Source: an uncultured Bacteroidota bacterium (GTDB lineage: Bacteria > Bacteroidota > Bacteroidia > Bacteroidales > UBA12481). Taken from it: a stretch of 47,897 nucleotides of DNA. This document shows positions 27,502 through 34,466 of this stretch, piece after piece. The stretch covers positions 1 to 47,897 of the forward strand of contig CAIXKO010000066.1 of assembly GCA_903919925.1 (NCBI GenBank), in the 5' to 3' direction. The notes beneath the pieces were generated by a model. It was not told the origin of the DNA. It made no database searches and saw nothing but the letters and a program-made list of their open reading frames with translations. Every line of letters begins with the position of its first letter. Positions within the stretch are counted from its first letter, which is position 1. A program made the translations under genes and the position numbers.

Positions 27502-28446
27502 TCAAACCTCCCCGATTAATCCCCTGCCGGTTTTTTTAATTTTCTCATCCGCCCTGAGTAAGGCAAAGATTTTATCAAGAATACCATTGATAAAATAGCT
27601 GCTTTTTTCCGTGCTGTAAAACTTCGATATCTCAATATACTCGTTGAGAGTGACCTTTGCCGGAATCGAAGGGAAGTTTATTGCTTCACTGATTGCCATT
27701 TGCATAATAATAATGTCCATCATCGCAAGCCGCTCATAATCCCAATTTTCGCTGAATTTTTTGATCAGTTCTTCATACTCATCAGCGTGCAATACAGTTT
27801 TTCGGAAAAGTTCAACCACATAAAGCCGGTCGTCATCGTTGCTGAACATCGAAAGAAATGGCATTTCGGCGTTTTCTTTCCAACGACTTAAGGTTTTGAT
27901 AACCATCGATCCAATAAACTCAAGATCATCGTTCCAGTAAATGCTTTGTTCTTCTAAAACCTGCTGAAGATATTCATTCGGCAGGATCAATTCTACAATC
28001 ATCCGGCTGATGAAATTCTTATCTTCATGGAAAGAGTCTACAGGATTATTCATATAATCCTGATAAACATCCCATTCCAGCATGTTTCTGTAAAGACTTT
28101 TAATCAGTTCCTCTTCATTGGACCAGCTGATTTTCCTGGTTTCCAGATATTGACTGAATCTTCGTCCGTTACAAATACGGGCAATGATCCGGTTATCAAG
28201 GAACCGGGTGTTTGGATTAGCTTCTTCATCTGTGGGAAAGTATTTTGATCGTGCAATATCGGTACGTTGCACCGCATAGTTCATAATATCAACCAGTAAG
28301 AGCAGAATCAAATGATAAAGATCATAGCTCTTTTCGATACTGAACATCAGTTCCTTTTCTGTTTTCTGGAGACTGTCGCTTTCTGATGCCCGGTAAGCGT
28401 AGAGAATCTGAAGGGCTTTGACTCGTAATAATCTTCGGCTGATCAT
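27502..28446 (-). CDS. nusB: Transcription antitermination factor NusB (long Bacteroidota form)
   Basis: NusB binds boxA RNA with S10 (NusE) and is needed for rRNA antitermination. The protein is 314 residues, over twice E. coli NusB (139). The N-terminal helix MISRRLLRVKALQILYAY is classic, and the C-terminal half (RLAMMDIIIMQMAISEAINF; PAKVTLNEYIEISKFYSTEK; SSYFINGILDKI) matches the NusB core. The inserted middle (about 60-200) is usual for Bacteroidota. It heads the seven-gene run that continues to the DUF5606 gene at 24062. Confidence 0.93.
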   Translation of the reverse strand: MISRRLLRVKALQILYAYRASESDSLQKTEKELMFSIEKSYDLYHLILLLLVDIMNYAVQRTDIARSKYFPTDEEANPNTRFLDNRIIARICNGRRFSQYLETRKISWSNEEELIKSLYRNMLEWDVYQDYMNNPVDSFHEDKNFISRMIVELILPNEYLQQVLEEQSIYWNDDLEFIGSMVIKTLSRWKENAEMPFLSMFSNDDDRLYVVELFRKTVLHADEYEELIKKFSENWDYERLAMMDIIIMQMAISEAINFPSIPAKVTLNEYIEISKFYSTEKSSYFINGILDKIFALLRADEKIKKTGRGLIGEV

Positions 28447-28475
28447 TGGATAAAAGAACTTTTTTTTGAGGTCAG

Positions 28476-28483
28476 CAAAGGTA
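28476..28483 (-). promoter_or_regulatory. Putative -7 promoter box for nusB
   Basis: The minus strand reads TACCTTTG, a perfect TAnnTTTG, 29 bases upstream of the nusB ATG. Its -33 region would overlap the divergent PUR-gene box. No good -33 match was found. Confidence 0.45.
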
Positions 28484-28495
28484 TGATTTTTTTTC

Positions 28496-28503
28496 TATTT
28501 TTG
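28496..28503 (+). promoter_or_regulatory. Putative -7 promoter box for the PUR-domain gene
   Basis: TATTTTTG matches TAnnTTTG. Transcription would start near 28510, downstream of any start at 28483, which supports the ATG at 28549. A TTTG at 28465-28468 is 27 bases upstream, longer than the usual spacer. Confidence 0.4.
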
Positions 28504-28548
28504 AGGGTTTTCGATCAAAACAACACTGCAAAAACAAACTGTTACAAA

Positions 28549-28911
28549 ATGGTGGATAAAGATAAAAACGAGAGAATGGATCAACAGGATAGAGATGAAA
28601 TCTATTCTAAAGTGATTCGCGCGGGGAAACGCACCTACTTTTTTGATGTAAAAGCAACCCGGGGTGATGATTATTACCTGACAATTACCGAAAGTAAAAA
28701 GGTGTTTGATAATGACGGTAATTCTCATTATGAAAAACATAAGATTTTTCTTTACAAGGAAGATTTCGACAAGTTTGCGCAGGGATTTGATGATGCGCTG
28801 GCTTTTATTTCCACGATCAAATCGGGAACAGGATTTGAAAATAATGTGGCTCCTTCCTTGCGAGCTGGTTACAGAAGTGTGGAATTTGAAGATCTCGATG
28901 AATCGAAATAG
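28549..28911 (+). CDS. PUR-family (DUF3276) nucleic-acid-binding protein
   Basis: A 120-residue protein with a single PUR repeat, the domain of eukaryotic PUR-alpha, which in Bacteroidota and spirochaetes forms dimers that bind DNA or RNA. The core reads SKVIRAGKRTYFFDVKATRG, DDYYLTITESKKVFDNDGNS and KHKIFLYKEDFDKFAQGFDD, four strands and a helix in the PUR order. I chose the ATG at 28549 (MVDKDKNERMDQQDRDE) because the frame upstream of it contains the promoter box. The tail (YRSVEFEDLDESK) is acidic. A strong hairpin follows the stop. Confidence 0.9.
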   Translation: MVDKDKNERMDQQDRDEIYSKVIRAGKRTYFFDVKATRGDDYYLTITESKKVFDNDGNSHYEKHKIFLYKEDFDKFAQGFDDALAFISTIKSGTGFENNVAPSLRAGYRSVEFEDLDESK

Positions 28912-28915
28912 TTTA

Positions 28916-28939
28916 TAAAGGCCGGTTTACCGGCCTTTA
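28916..28939 (+). terminator. Hairpin terminator after the PUR gene
   Basis: TAAAGGCCGG and CCGGCCTTTA form a perfect 10-bp stem with a TTTA loop, five bases after the stop codon. The run of T after it is poor, so it may stop transcription only partly, with some readthrough into the GNAT-like gene. Confidence 0.7.
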
Positions 28940-28979
28940 CTTTGAATTTATCAATGTGGATAAGAGAATAGGAGGAAAA

Positions 28980-30107
28980 ATGGATATTTTATTAAGGGAG
29001 GTTGAGTCAAAAAAGGATTTAGTTGATTTTGTCAAACTGCCGGCTCGAATCCACATGGGGCATTCTAACTGGATTCCACCACTTTACATAGACGAGATCG
29101 ATTTCTTCAACCCTTTGAAAAATAAATCTTTTGGTTATTGTGACCATATCAGATTGCTCGCGTACCGCAATAATGAATTGGTAGGCAGGATAATGGGCCT
29201 GATAAACCACCGCTATAATCAGGTAAAGAATGAGAATAACGCACGATTCAGTTATCTCGAAACCTTTAATGACCAGGAAGTTGCTCACGCTCTATTATCT
29301 AAAGTCGAAAGTTGGGCACTCGCCCTGGGTGCTGAAAAAATAGTGGGCCCTCTTGGTTTTTCAGATAAGGAACCTCAGGGCTATCTGGTTAAGGGCTTTG
29401 ACGAGCCAACAGTTTTGGCTGCCAACTGCAATTTTAGTTATATGAATGATCTGGTTAAAAATGAGGGCTTTGCACCTGAAATTAACCTGGTCACCTATAA
29501 AGTTGATATCCCGGAAGTCATACCTCCGGTATACAAAAGAATGCTTCCCAGGATCGAGAAATTGAATTCTGAGTTTAAAATGATTGAGTTTAATTCGCGA
29601 TGGAAACTCCGCAAGTATATCCGTCCCGTGCTACACCTCACAAATCGTGCTTTTCAGCAAATCTATGGCTCTATGCCCTATGATGAGAAAGAAATGGATG
29701 ATTTTGCCAACCGCTTTATTTGGCTCTTAAATCCAAAATTTGTGAAAGTTATTGAAGATCAGGCAGGTAATGTTATTGCCTATACCGTCGCTATGCCGGA
29801 TATCAGCAAGGGAATCCAAAAAAGTAAAGGATACCTTTTCCCATTTGGCATTTTTTCGATTCTGGGGTCTGGAAAGAAATCGCATCGCATGGTGGCTCTG
29901 CTTGGTGCAATTGAAGAACAGTATCGCGGCAGAGGTCTCGATGTAATGATGGCCCTCAGAGTGCTCGAATCCGGTCGGCAGGAAGGAAAGACGGAAATTG
30001 ACGGGCATCTGGTCATGGAAACCAATTATGCCATGCGCGGTGAATATGAACATATTGGTGGTTATGTTTATAAATGGTATTCTATATATGCCAAAAGTTT
30101 GAGATAG
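28980..30107 (+). CDS. GNAT-fold-like protein, function unknown
   Basis: A 375-residue cytoplasmic protein. I start at the ATG at 28980 because GGAGG stands at 28971-28975, a rare clear ribosome site in this window; an upstream GTG (28956) is less likely. The N-terminal part (NELVGRIMGLINHRYN; SYLETFNDQEVAHALLSKVE; GAEKIVGPLGFSDKEPQGYL) and the C-terminal part (VALLGAIEEQYRGRGLDVMM) both look like N-acetyltransferase folds, and QYRGRGLD resembles the acetyl-CoA-binding Q/RxxGxG/A loop. Substrate is unknown. The next gene begins 28 bases after the stop, so the two may share a transcript. Confidence 0.75.
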   Translation: MDILLREVESKKDLVDFVKLPARIHMGHSNWIPPLYIDEIDFFNPLKNKSFGYCDHIRLLAYRNNELVGRIMGLINHRYNQVKNENNARFSYLETFNDQEVAHALLSKVESWALALGAEKIVGPLGFSDKEPQGYLVKGFDEPTVLAANCNFSYMNDLVKNEGFAPEINLVTYKVDIPEVIPPVYKRMLPRIEKLNSEFKMIEFNSRWKLRKYIRPVLHLTNRAFQQIYGSMPYDEKEMDDFANRFIWLLNPKFVKVIEDQAGNVIAYTVAMPDISKGIQKSKGYLFPFGIFSILGSGKKSHRMVALLGAIEEQYRGRGLDVMMALRVLESGRQEGKTEIDGHLVMETNYAMRGEYEHIGGYVYKWYSIYAKSLR

Positions 30108-30135
30108 AGCTTCTTACTTTTCTAATCTTTATTTT

Positions 30136-32955
30136 ATGATTAAAAAACTAATAGTCACTAGTTGGGCTATTCTATGCTTTCTAACCCTTTCCTCTCAGGA
30201 AATTAAGCAAATTAATCTAAAAACGGACCAGGGATTAACCGTTCGCAGCTTTCAGGATCAGGCAGGTAATGCTTTTGAGGCATCATTGCCACTGATCACC
30301 TTCCGGTTAGGCGAGCAGTTGATCAATTCTGCGCAAATGAAATTGGTTTCAGCAGGAGATTCTGCCATTGCCAGGCTGGATACCAGGCTCGAATTGGTAT
30401 TCTTTCGTGATCAGGGTACTACTCCGGGATGGAAAGGAAAAGTTAAGATAAGGAACATTTCCCCCAAAGATACCCTTGAAGTTTGGAACATCGTTCCATT
30501 TGGTGAGGCTGCCGATAAGGTTTATATCACAGGATTTGGCAGGCATGGTCTATCCAGAACCTATCTGGCGCGCCCTGGCTTGACTCCGGTTAATGTTATT
30601 GTCCCGGATAATGCCTGGAATCTTGGCTTTTCCGAATCAGTCTTACCTGGAATTCAAATTGCAGCATTATCCCGAAGAATATCTTCGGAAAAAGCACAAA
30701 TAAAAAGATTTGAAAATAATCTGTTCCCAGGCGGTTCTGTAACTTATGCCTTATATGCTGATTCCTATAAAGGTGACTGGCAGGAGGGTCTGCGTCTGAT
30801 GTTTCAAAACAGGATGCTTTATGATCTTGAAAGTTTTGATAATACCCTTTATAACCGGGATGATCTCAAGTGGATCCGGCATACCTATGTTTCTCACCTG
30901 ATTTATGCATGGGACCACCAGTACTATGATAGTAAGGATTTGCAAAATAACCTTCAGGCCTTTTTGGATCGGGGGAAAAAATGGTATGGGGGCGATGACT
31001 TTATCGGAATCTGGCCTACCTGGCCTTCATTAGGGCTTGATCAGCGTAATCAATGGGACCTTTTTCGTGATCTGCCGGGTGGTCTGGAAGGATTATCCCA
31101 AACAGCTGAAATGTGCAGGAAAAACGGAGCCCGTTTTTTTATTTGCTATAACCCGTGGGACGCAGATACGCGTTCGGAAAGCCATTATTCCGGTATGGCG
31201 GATTTGATCAGGGAAGTTGGTGCCGATGGTGTTGTTCTCGATACCAAAGGGAGCTCATCTCTTGAATTACAGCATGCCGCCGATAGCGTCCGCAAAGGAG
31301 TGATCATGTATAGCGAAGGAATGGCCGTTCCCAAAGATATGCCTGGAATTGTTTCTGGCAGGGTCCATAATGCGTTGTATTATCCCCCCATGCTCAACCT
31401 GAATAAGTTTATTAAACCAGATTTTGCTATTTATAGAGTGGCTGAACTCGCTTTTGAACCCATCCGACGAGAATATGCAACCTCTTTCTTTAATGGCTAT
31501 GGAACCGAATTAAACATTTTTAAGCCCGGCAGGCCTGACTGGATCGAGGCTGATTATCGGTTTTTTGGCCAAACGGCCAGGATCCTGCGCGAGAATACCA
31601 CCAATTTTACGGACTACAGTTTTATACCATTAATTCCAACTCTTAAGGATAAAATATTTGTGAATTGCTGGCCAGGTAATGATAAATTGGTTTATACCAT
31701 CTTTAGCCTGATACCGGAAGGCTTTGATGGAGCTCTTTTTGAAGCCAAAACTGATCCGGGTTATCATTGGGTTGATGTTTGGACCCATCGGGAAATCGAG
31801 CCTGAAAATCAGGATGGTAAAACCTTTATCCCGGTCCGTACCGATGCTTTTCATAAGTCATGGCTAGGTTCCAATAATGAAGGCGCGGTTAGTTCAGTGA
31901 TCCGATTTCCTTCCCTTTTGTCAGTAAAACTTAATATTGACCAATTGTCTCTTTCCGCTTCTTCTGGCGATCAAATCAGAATCTGGGCCGGTAATCCCGA
32001 CTATGAAAAGAAACCGGTAGTTTTTGATACTCAAGCAAGAACCATTCGGCTGGGTGATTATTTTGGACGATTTGAAGGGAATTTTATTATCCAGCTTTTC
32101 AAAAACCAGGAAATCCTGGATGAACGGATAGTAACAATAAAACCTGGCGCTGCAAGGCTGGTTAGCCTTTCTGTTCCTACAAAACCATCATCCACATCAC
32201 TTCCGGGAATGGTTGAAATACCTGCTGGAACATTTGAATGGAAAACAACAAATGGTGACGATTTTATCGGATACCCCGAATTATATGCGAAAGATCCGGT
32301 TAAATTGAACTCCTTTTTAATGGATAAGTATCCGGTAACCAATGCACAGTACTACGATTTTATTAAAGCGACAAGTTATCAGCCTGCCGATACTGCCAAT
32401 TTTTTAAAGCATTGGGCTAAAGGAAAACCTGTAAAAGGAATGGAGAATTTCCCGGTAGTATATGTGTCATATGAAGATGCCAAAGCCTTTGCACTTTGGG
32501 CTGGCAAAAGGCTCCCAACTGAGCTTGAATGGCAATATGCTGCGCAAACTCCCGATTTGAGACCGTGGCCGTGGGGTAAGGAAACGGGGGTAACCCGGGA
32601 AATCGAGACCATTACCAATACCCTGACAGTAAGTCGGATCAAAGGAATTGACCCCAAATATTGTAACACCGGTATCGGAAAGATGGAGCCGGTTGGGAAG
32701 CATCCTAAGGGTGCAAATCCTTATGGCCTTGAAGATTTGGTGGGTTCTGTATGGCAGCTCACAAATGACGAATACGACGATGGTACGGTATATTTTGTTA
32801 TCATGAAGGGAGGTAGTTTTTTTAACCCCAGCTCAAGTTGGTGGTATGTTCAGGGTGGCCCCAGAGAACTCCATTACCGGCAAATGCTGTTAAGAGTATC
32901 ACGTGGCTTCGAACGCAATTCTACAGTGGGTTTCCGCTGCGTTAAGGACAAATAG
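30136..32955 (+). CDS. Exported glycosidase-like barrel protein fused to a SUMF1/FGE-like domain
   Basis: A 939-residue exported protein with a signal peptide (about 1-20). Residues 20-230 are beta-rich, like the sandwich domain ahead of glycosidase barrels. Residues 235-560 look like a TIM barrel: FIGIWPTWPSLGLDQRNQWD, CRKNGARFFICYNPWDADTR, EVGADGVVLDTKGSS, KGVIMYSEGMAVP. The Asp in VVLDTKG and the Glu in YSEGM sit at barrel strand ends where glycosidase acids are usual, but I cannot assign a GH family. After a linker, residues 692-939 are a formylglycine-generating-enzyme-like domain (MVEIPAGTFEW, MDKYPVTNAQYYDF, VSYEDAKAFALWAGKRLPTE, GLEDLVGSVWQLTNDEY, TVGFRCVKD). No sulfatase gene is nearby, so a binding or carbohydrate-related role is likelier than sulfatase activation. 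Confidence 0.8.
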   Translation: MIKKLIVTSWAILCFLTLSSQEIKQINLKTDQGLTVRSFQDQAGNAFEASLPLITFRLGEQLINSAQMKLVSAGDSAIARLDTRLELVFFRDQGTTPGWKGKVKIRNISPKDTLEVWNIVPFGEAADKVYITGFGRHGLSRTYLARPGLTPVNVIVPDNAWNLGFSESVLPGIQIAALSRRISSEKAQIKRFENNLFPGGSVTYALYADSYKGDWQEGLRLMFQNRMLYDLESFDNTLYNRDDLKWIRHTYVSHLIYAWDHQYYDSKDLQNNLQAFLDRGKKWYGGDDFIGIWPTWPSLGLDQRNQWDLFRDLPGGLEGLSQTAEMCRKNGARFFICYNPWDADTRSESHYSGMADLIREVGADGVVLDTKGSSSLELQHAADSVRKGVIMYSEGMAVPKDMPGIVSGRVHNALYYPPMLNLNKFIKPDFAIYRVAELAFEPIRREYATSFFNGYGTELNIFKPGRPDWIEADYRFFGQTARILRENTTNFTDYSFIPLIPTLKDKIFVNCWPGNDKLVYTIFSLIPEGFDGALFEAKTDPGYHWVDVWTHREIEPENQDGKTFIPVRTDAFHKSWLGSNNEGAVSSVIRFPSLLSVKLNIDQLSLSASSGDQIRIWAGNPDYEKKPVVFDTQARTIRLGDYFGRFEGNFIIQLFKNQEILDERIVTIKPGAARLVSLSVPTKPSSTSLPGMVEIPAGTFEWKTTNGDDFIGYPELYAKDPVKLNSFLMDKYPVTNAQYYDFIKATSYQPADTANFLKHWAKGKPVKGMENFPVVYVSYEDAKAFALWAGKRLPTELEWQYAAQTPDLRPWPWGKETGVTREIETITNTLTVSRIKGIDPKYCNTGIGKMEPVGKHPKGANPYGLEDLVGSVWQLTNDEYDDGTVYFVIMKGGSFFNPSSSWWYVQGGPRELHYRQMLLRVSRGFERNSTVGFRCVKDK

Positions 32956-33006
32956 AGCCTGGTGATGGTTTACCCCGGTAAGCTCCATTATTTCAATCAA
33001 AATGTA

Positions 33007-33040
33007 AAAAAGCCGCCCGGATCAATCCGGGCGGCTTTTT
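33007..33040. terminator. Strong bidirectional terminator
   Basis: AAAAAGCCGCCCGG/CCGGGCGGCTTTTT is a stem of about 15 bp with a small loop, flanked by A on one side and T on the other. It lies between the SUMF1-fusion gene and the convergent AT-hook gene and can serve both strands. Confidence 0.9.
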
Positions 33041-33060
33041 ATTATGCTGTCCAAAACTTT

Positions 33061-34203
33061 TCAGTCTTTGTAATATACCCGCCCATCAGCACCGATTTCC
33101 AGAATCTGCATTTCCTTTAATACCGTTACAATCCCTTCAGCAACAGTATCATCCTCAAGTGTGATAAATTTAACCTTTTCAATTAATTTAGTTTCAAACT
33201 TGGGCCTTGCAACTTTCTTTTGGCTGAATAAGTTGGTCATAACCATCGAGAGGTTGGTGTCAGAAGTCGCATAAACATTAAGTTTTTCCTGAACCATCTC
33301 TTCAGTGATCTCTTTATCAACCCTTTGTTTCCTTTGTTTTGCCTCTGCTACCTCTTTAACCTTCTTCTCTTTCTTAACTTTCTTCTCTTTTTTTACTTCA
33401 ACAATAGTTTCAGCATCTACGGCTTTAACACCAGGCTTGCGGCCTCTTTTCGGCTTATTTTCAACCACCGGTTTCTCAATTTTCTTACGGCCACGTTTCT
33501 TTGGTTCCGGTTTAATTTCAGGTGCTATTTCTGCTGCCGGCGCCGAAACTGCCACTTTTGCTAAACTTGGACGGCCACGTTTCTTTTTTGGTGTTTCCAC
33601 TGCATCAACAACCGGAATCACGTCAGCTGACGGAAAAACCACTGGCTGAACTTTTTTTGGACGACCGCGTTTACCCGTTTTTACAGTAGCCACAGCAACT
33701 TCTGCAACCTCTGCGGCTTCTATTTCAGGTTTCACTTTTTTTGGACGGCCTCTTTTTCCCTTCTTCACTACCACGGCCTCCTGGGTTTGAACTTTTTTTG
33801 GCCTGCCCCGGCGTCCCGTTCCTTTTGCCTTTTCTTTTATTGATTTGTCCTCTTCAGGAGCTATCATTTCGGCAGGAATACCTTGATTTCTTAGGAAAAT
33901 TATTGTTTTATCCAATTTGGAAGATTTCGATACAATATAAAAATCGATTTCTTCTTCGGGATTAATTAGCTGGCCAATGGTCAGCACAATGTGATGCGAA
34001 AGATCCGAAGCATCCATTTCAGCAGTATCAACCCAAATCAGGTTGTTGCCGTATTTTGGCAATTGCATGATCAACTCTTTGGGAATACGGATGTTGGTAG
34101 TATCCGCGTACACATAAACGAGGTAATTATCCTCCTTGGTCAGAATCCGGTCTTTAATTAACTTAAAGTCCTTGCTTTCGGTAAAAAATATTGACGTCGC
34201 CAT
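33061..34203 (-). CDS. AT-hook protein with PIN/NYN-like N-terminus
   Basis: A 380-residue DNA-binding candidate. Residues 1-115 form an alpha/beta domain (NYLVYVYADTTNIRIPKELI; LSHHIVLTIGQLI; DFYIVSKSSKLDKTIIFLRN) similar in pattern to NYN/PIN-like nuclease folds, though the usual cluster of acidic residues is not clear. Residues 125-260 carry six AT-hook cores: RRGRPKK 131, KRGRPKK 150, KRGRPKK 178, KRGRPS 208, KRGRKK 236 and KRGRKP 252. A lysine/valine-rich stretch follows (271-285). Residues 295-380 look like a winged helix (EEMVQEKLNVYATSDTNLSM; AEGIVTVLKEMQILEIGADG). AT-hooks grip the minor groove of AT-rich DNA, so a nucleoid role is likely (inference). Confidence 0.78.
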   Translation of the reverse strand: MATSIFFTESKDFKLIKDRILTKEDNYLVYVYADTTNIRIPKELIMQLPKYGNNLIWVDTAEMDASDLSHHIVLTIGQLINPEEEIDFYIVSKSSKLDKTIIFLRNQGIPAEMIAPEEDKSIKEKAKGTGRRGRPKKVQTQEAVVVKKGKRGRPKKVKPEIEAAEVAEVAVATVKTGKRGRPKKVQPVVFPSADVIPVVDAVETPKKKRGRPSLAKVAVSAPAAEIAPEIKPEPKKRGRKKIEKPVVENKPKRGRKPGVKAVDAETIVEVKKEKKVKKEKKVKEVAEAKQRKQRVDKEITEEMVQEKLNVYATSDTNLSMVMTNLFSQKKVARPKFETKLIEKVKFITLEDDTVAEGIVTVLKEMQILEIGADGRVYYKD

Positions 34204-34241
34204 TTCAAAATGTTTAAATTGCCCCTAATGGAATTGTTATT

Positions 34242-34278
34242 TTGCAAAGATTATAAAAAATAACTATAATCTTTGCAA
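34242..34278. repeat. Perfect 14-bp inverted repeat between the AT-hook gene and purL
   Basis: TTGCAAAGATTATA (34242-34255) and TATAATCTTTGCAA (34265-34278) are exact reverse complements, 9 AT-only-but-one bases apart. Each arm contains TAATCTTTG, close to a -7 box. It lies 39 bases upstream of the AT-hook start, so it could be an operator or a leader hairpin. The 263-base gap holds no other gene. Confidence 0.75.
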
Positions 34279-34440
34279 TTTATTTTATTAAAATTCACAA
34301 TAATTGCGCAAAATTCTTAAGATATCCAATTAGCAGGAAATCAAATGGGGAAATCAGCCATCTGGTAGCTGAAAACAATTGCTTTTATTTTGTATTGGGA
34401 TCATAAATACACCTTCTGGCTTTTTACTGCTGATTTTTCA

Positions 34441-34448
34441 TAATTTTG
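34441..34448 (+). promoter_or_regulatory. Putative -7 promoter box for purL
   Basis: TAATTTTG matches TAnnTTTG and ends 18 bases before the ATG at 34467. The TTG in the box is an in-frame false start. No convincing -33 element was seen. Confidence 0.45.
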
Positions 34449-34466
34449 CAGCAAAATAGAATTGCA

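Noticed and set aside
33305..33649. Hydrophobic plus-strand ORFs opposite the AT-hook gene
   Set aside because: They are the antisense of the Lys/Arg/Glu-rich repeats, which produces long Phe/Ser/Leu frames without a real gene.
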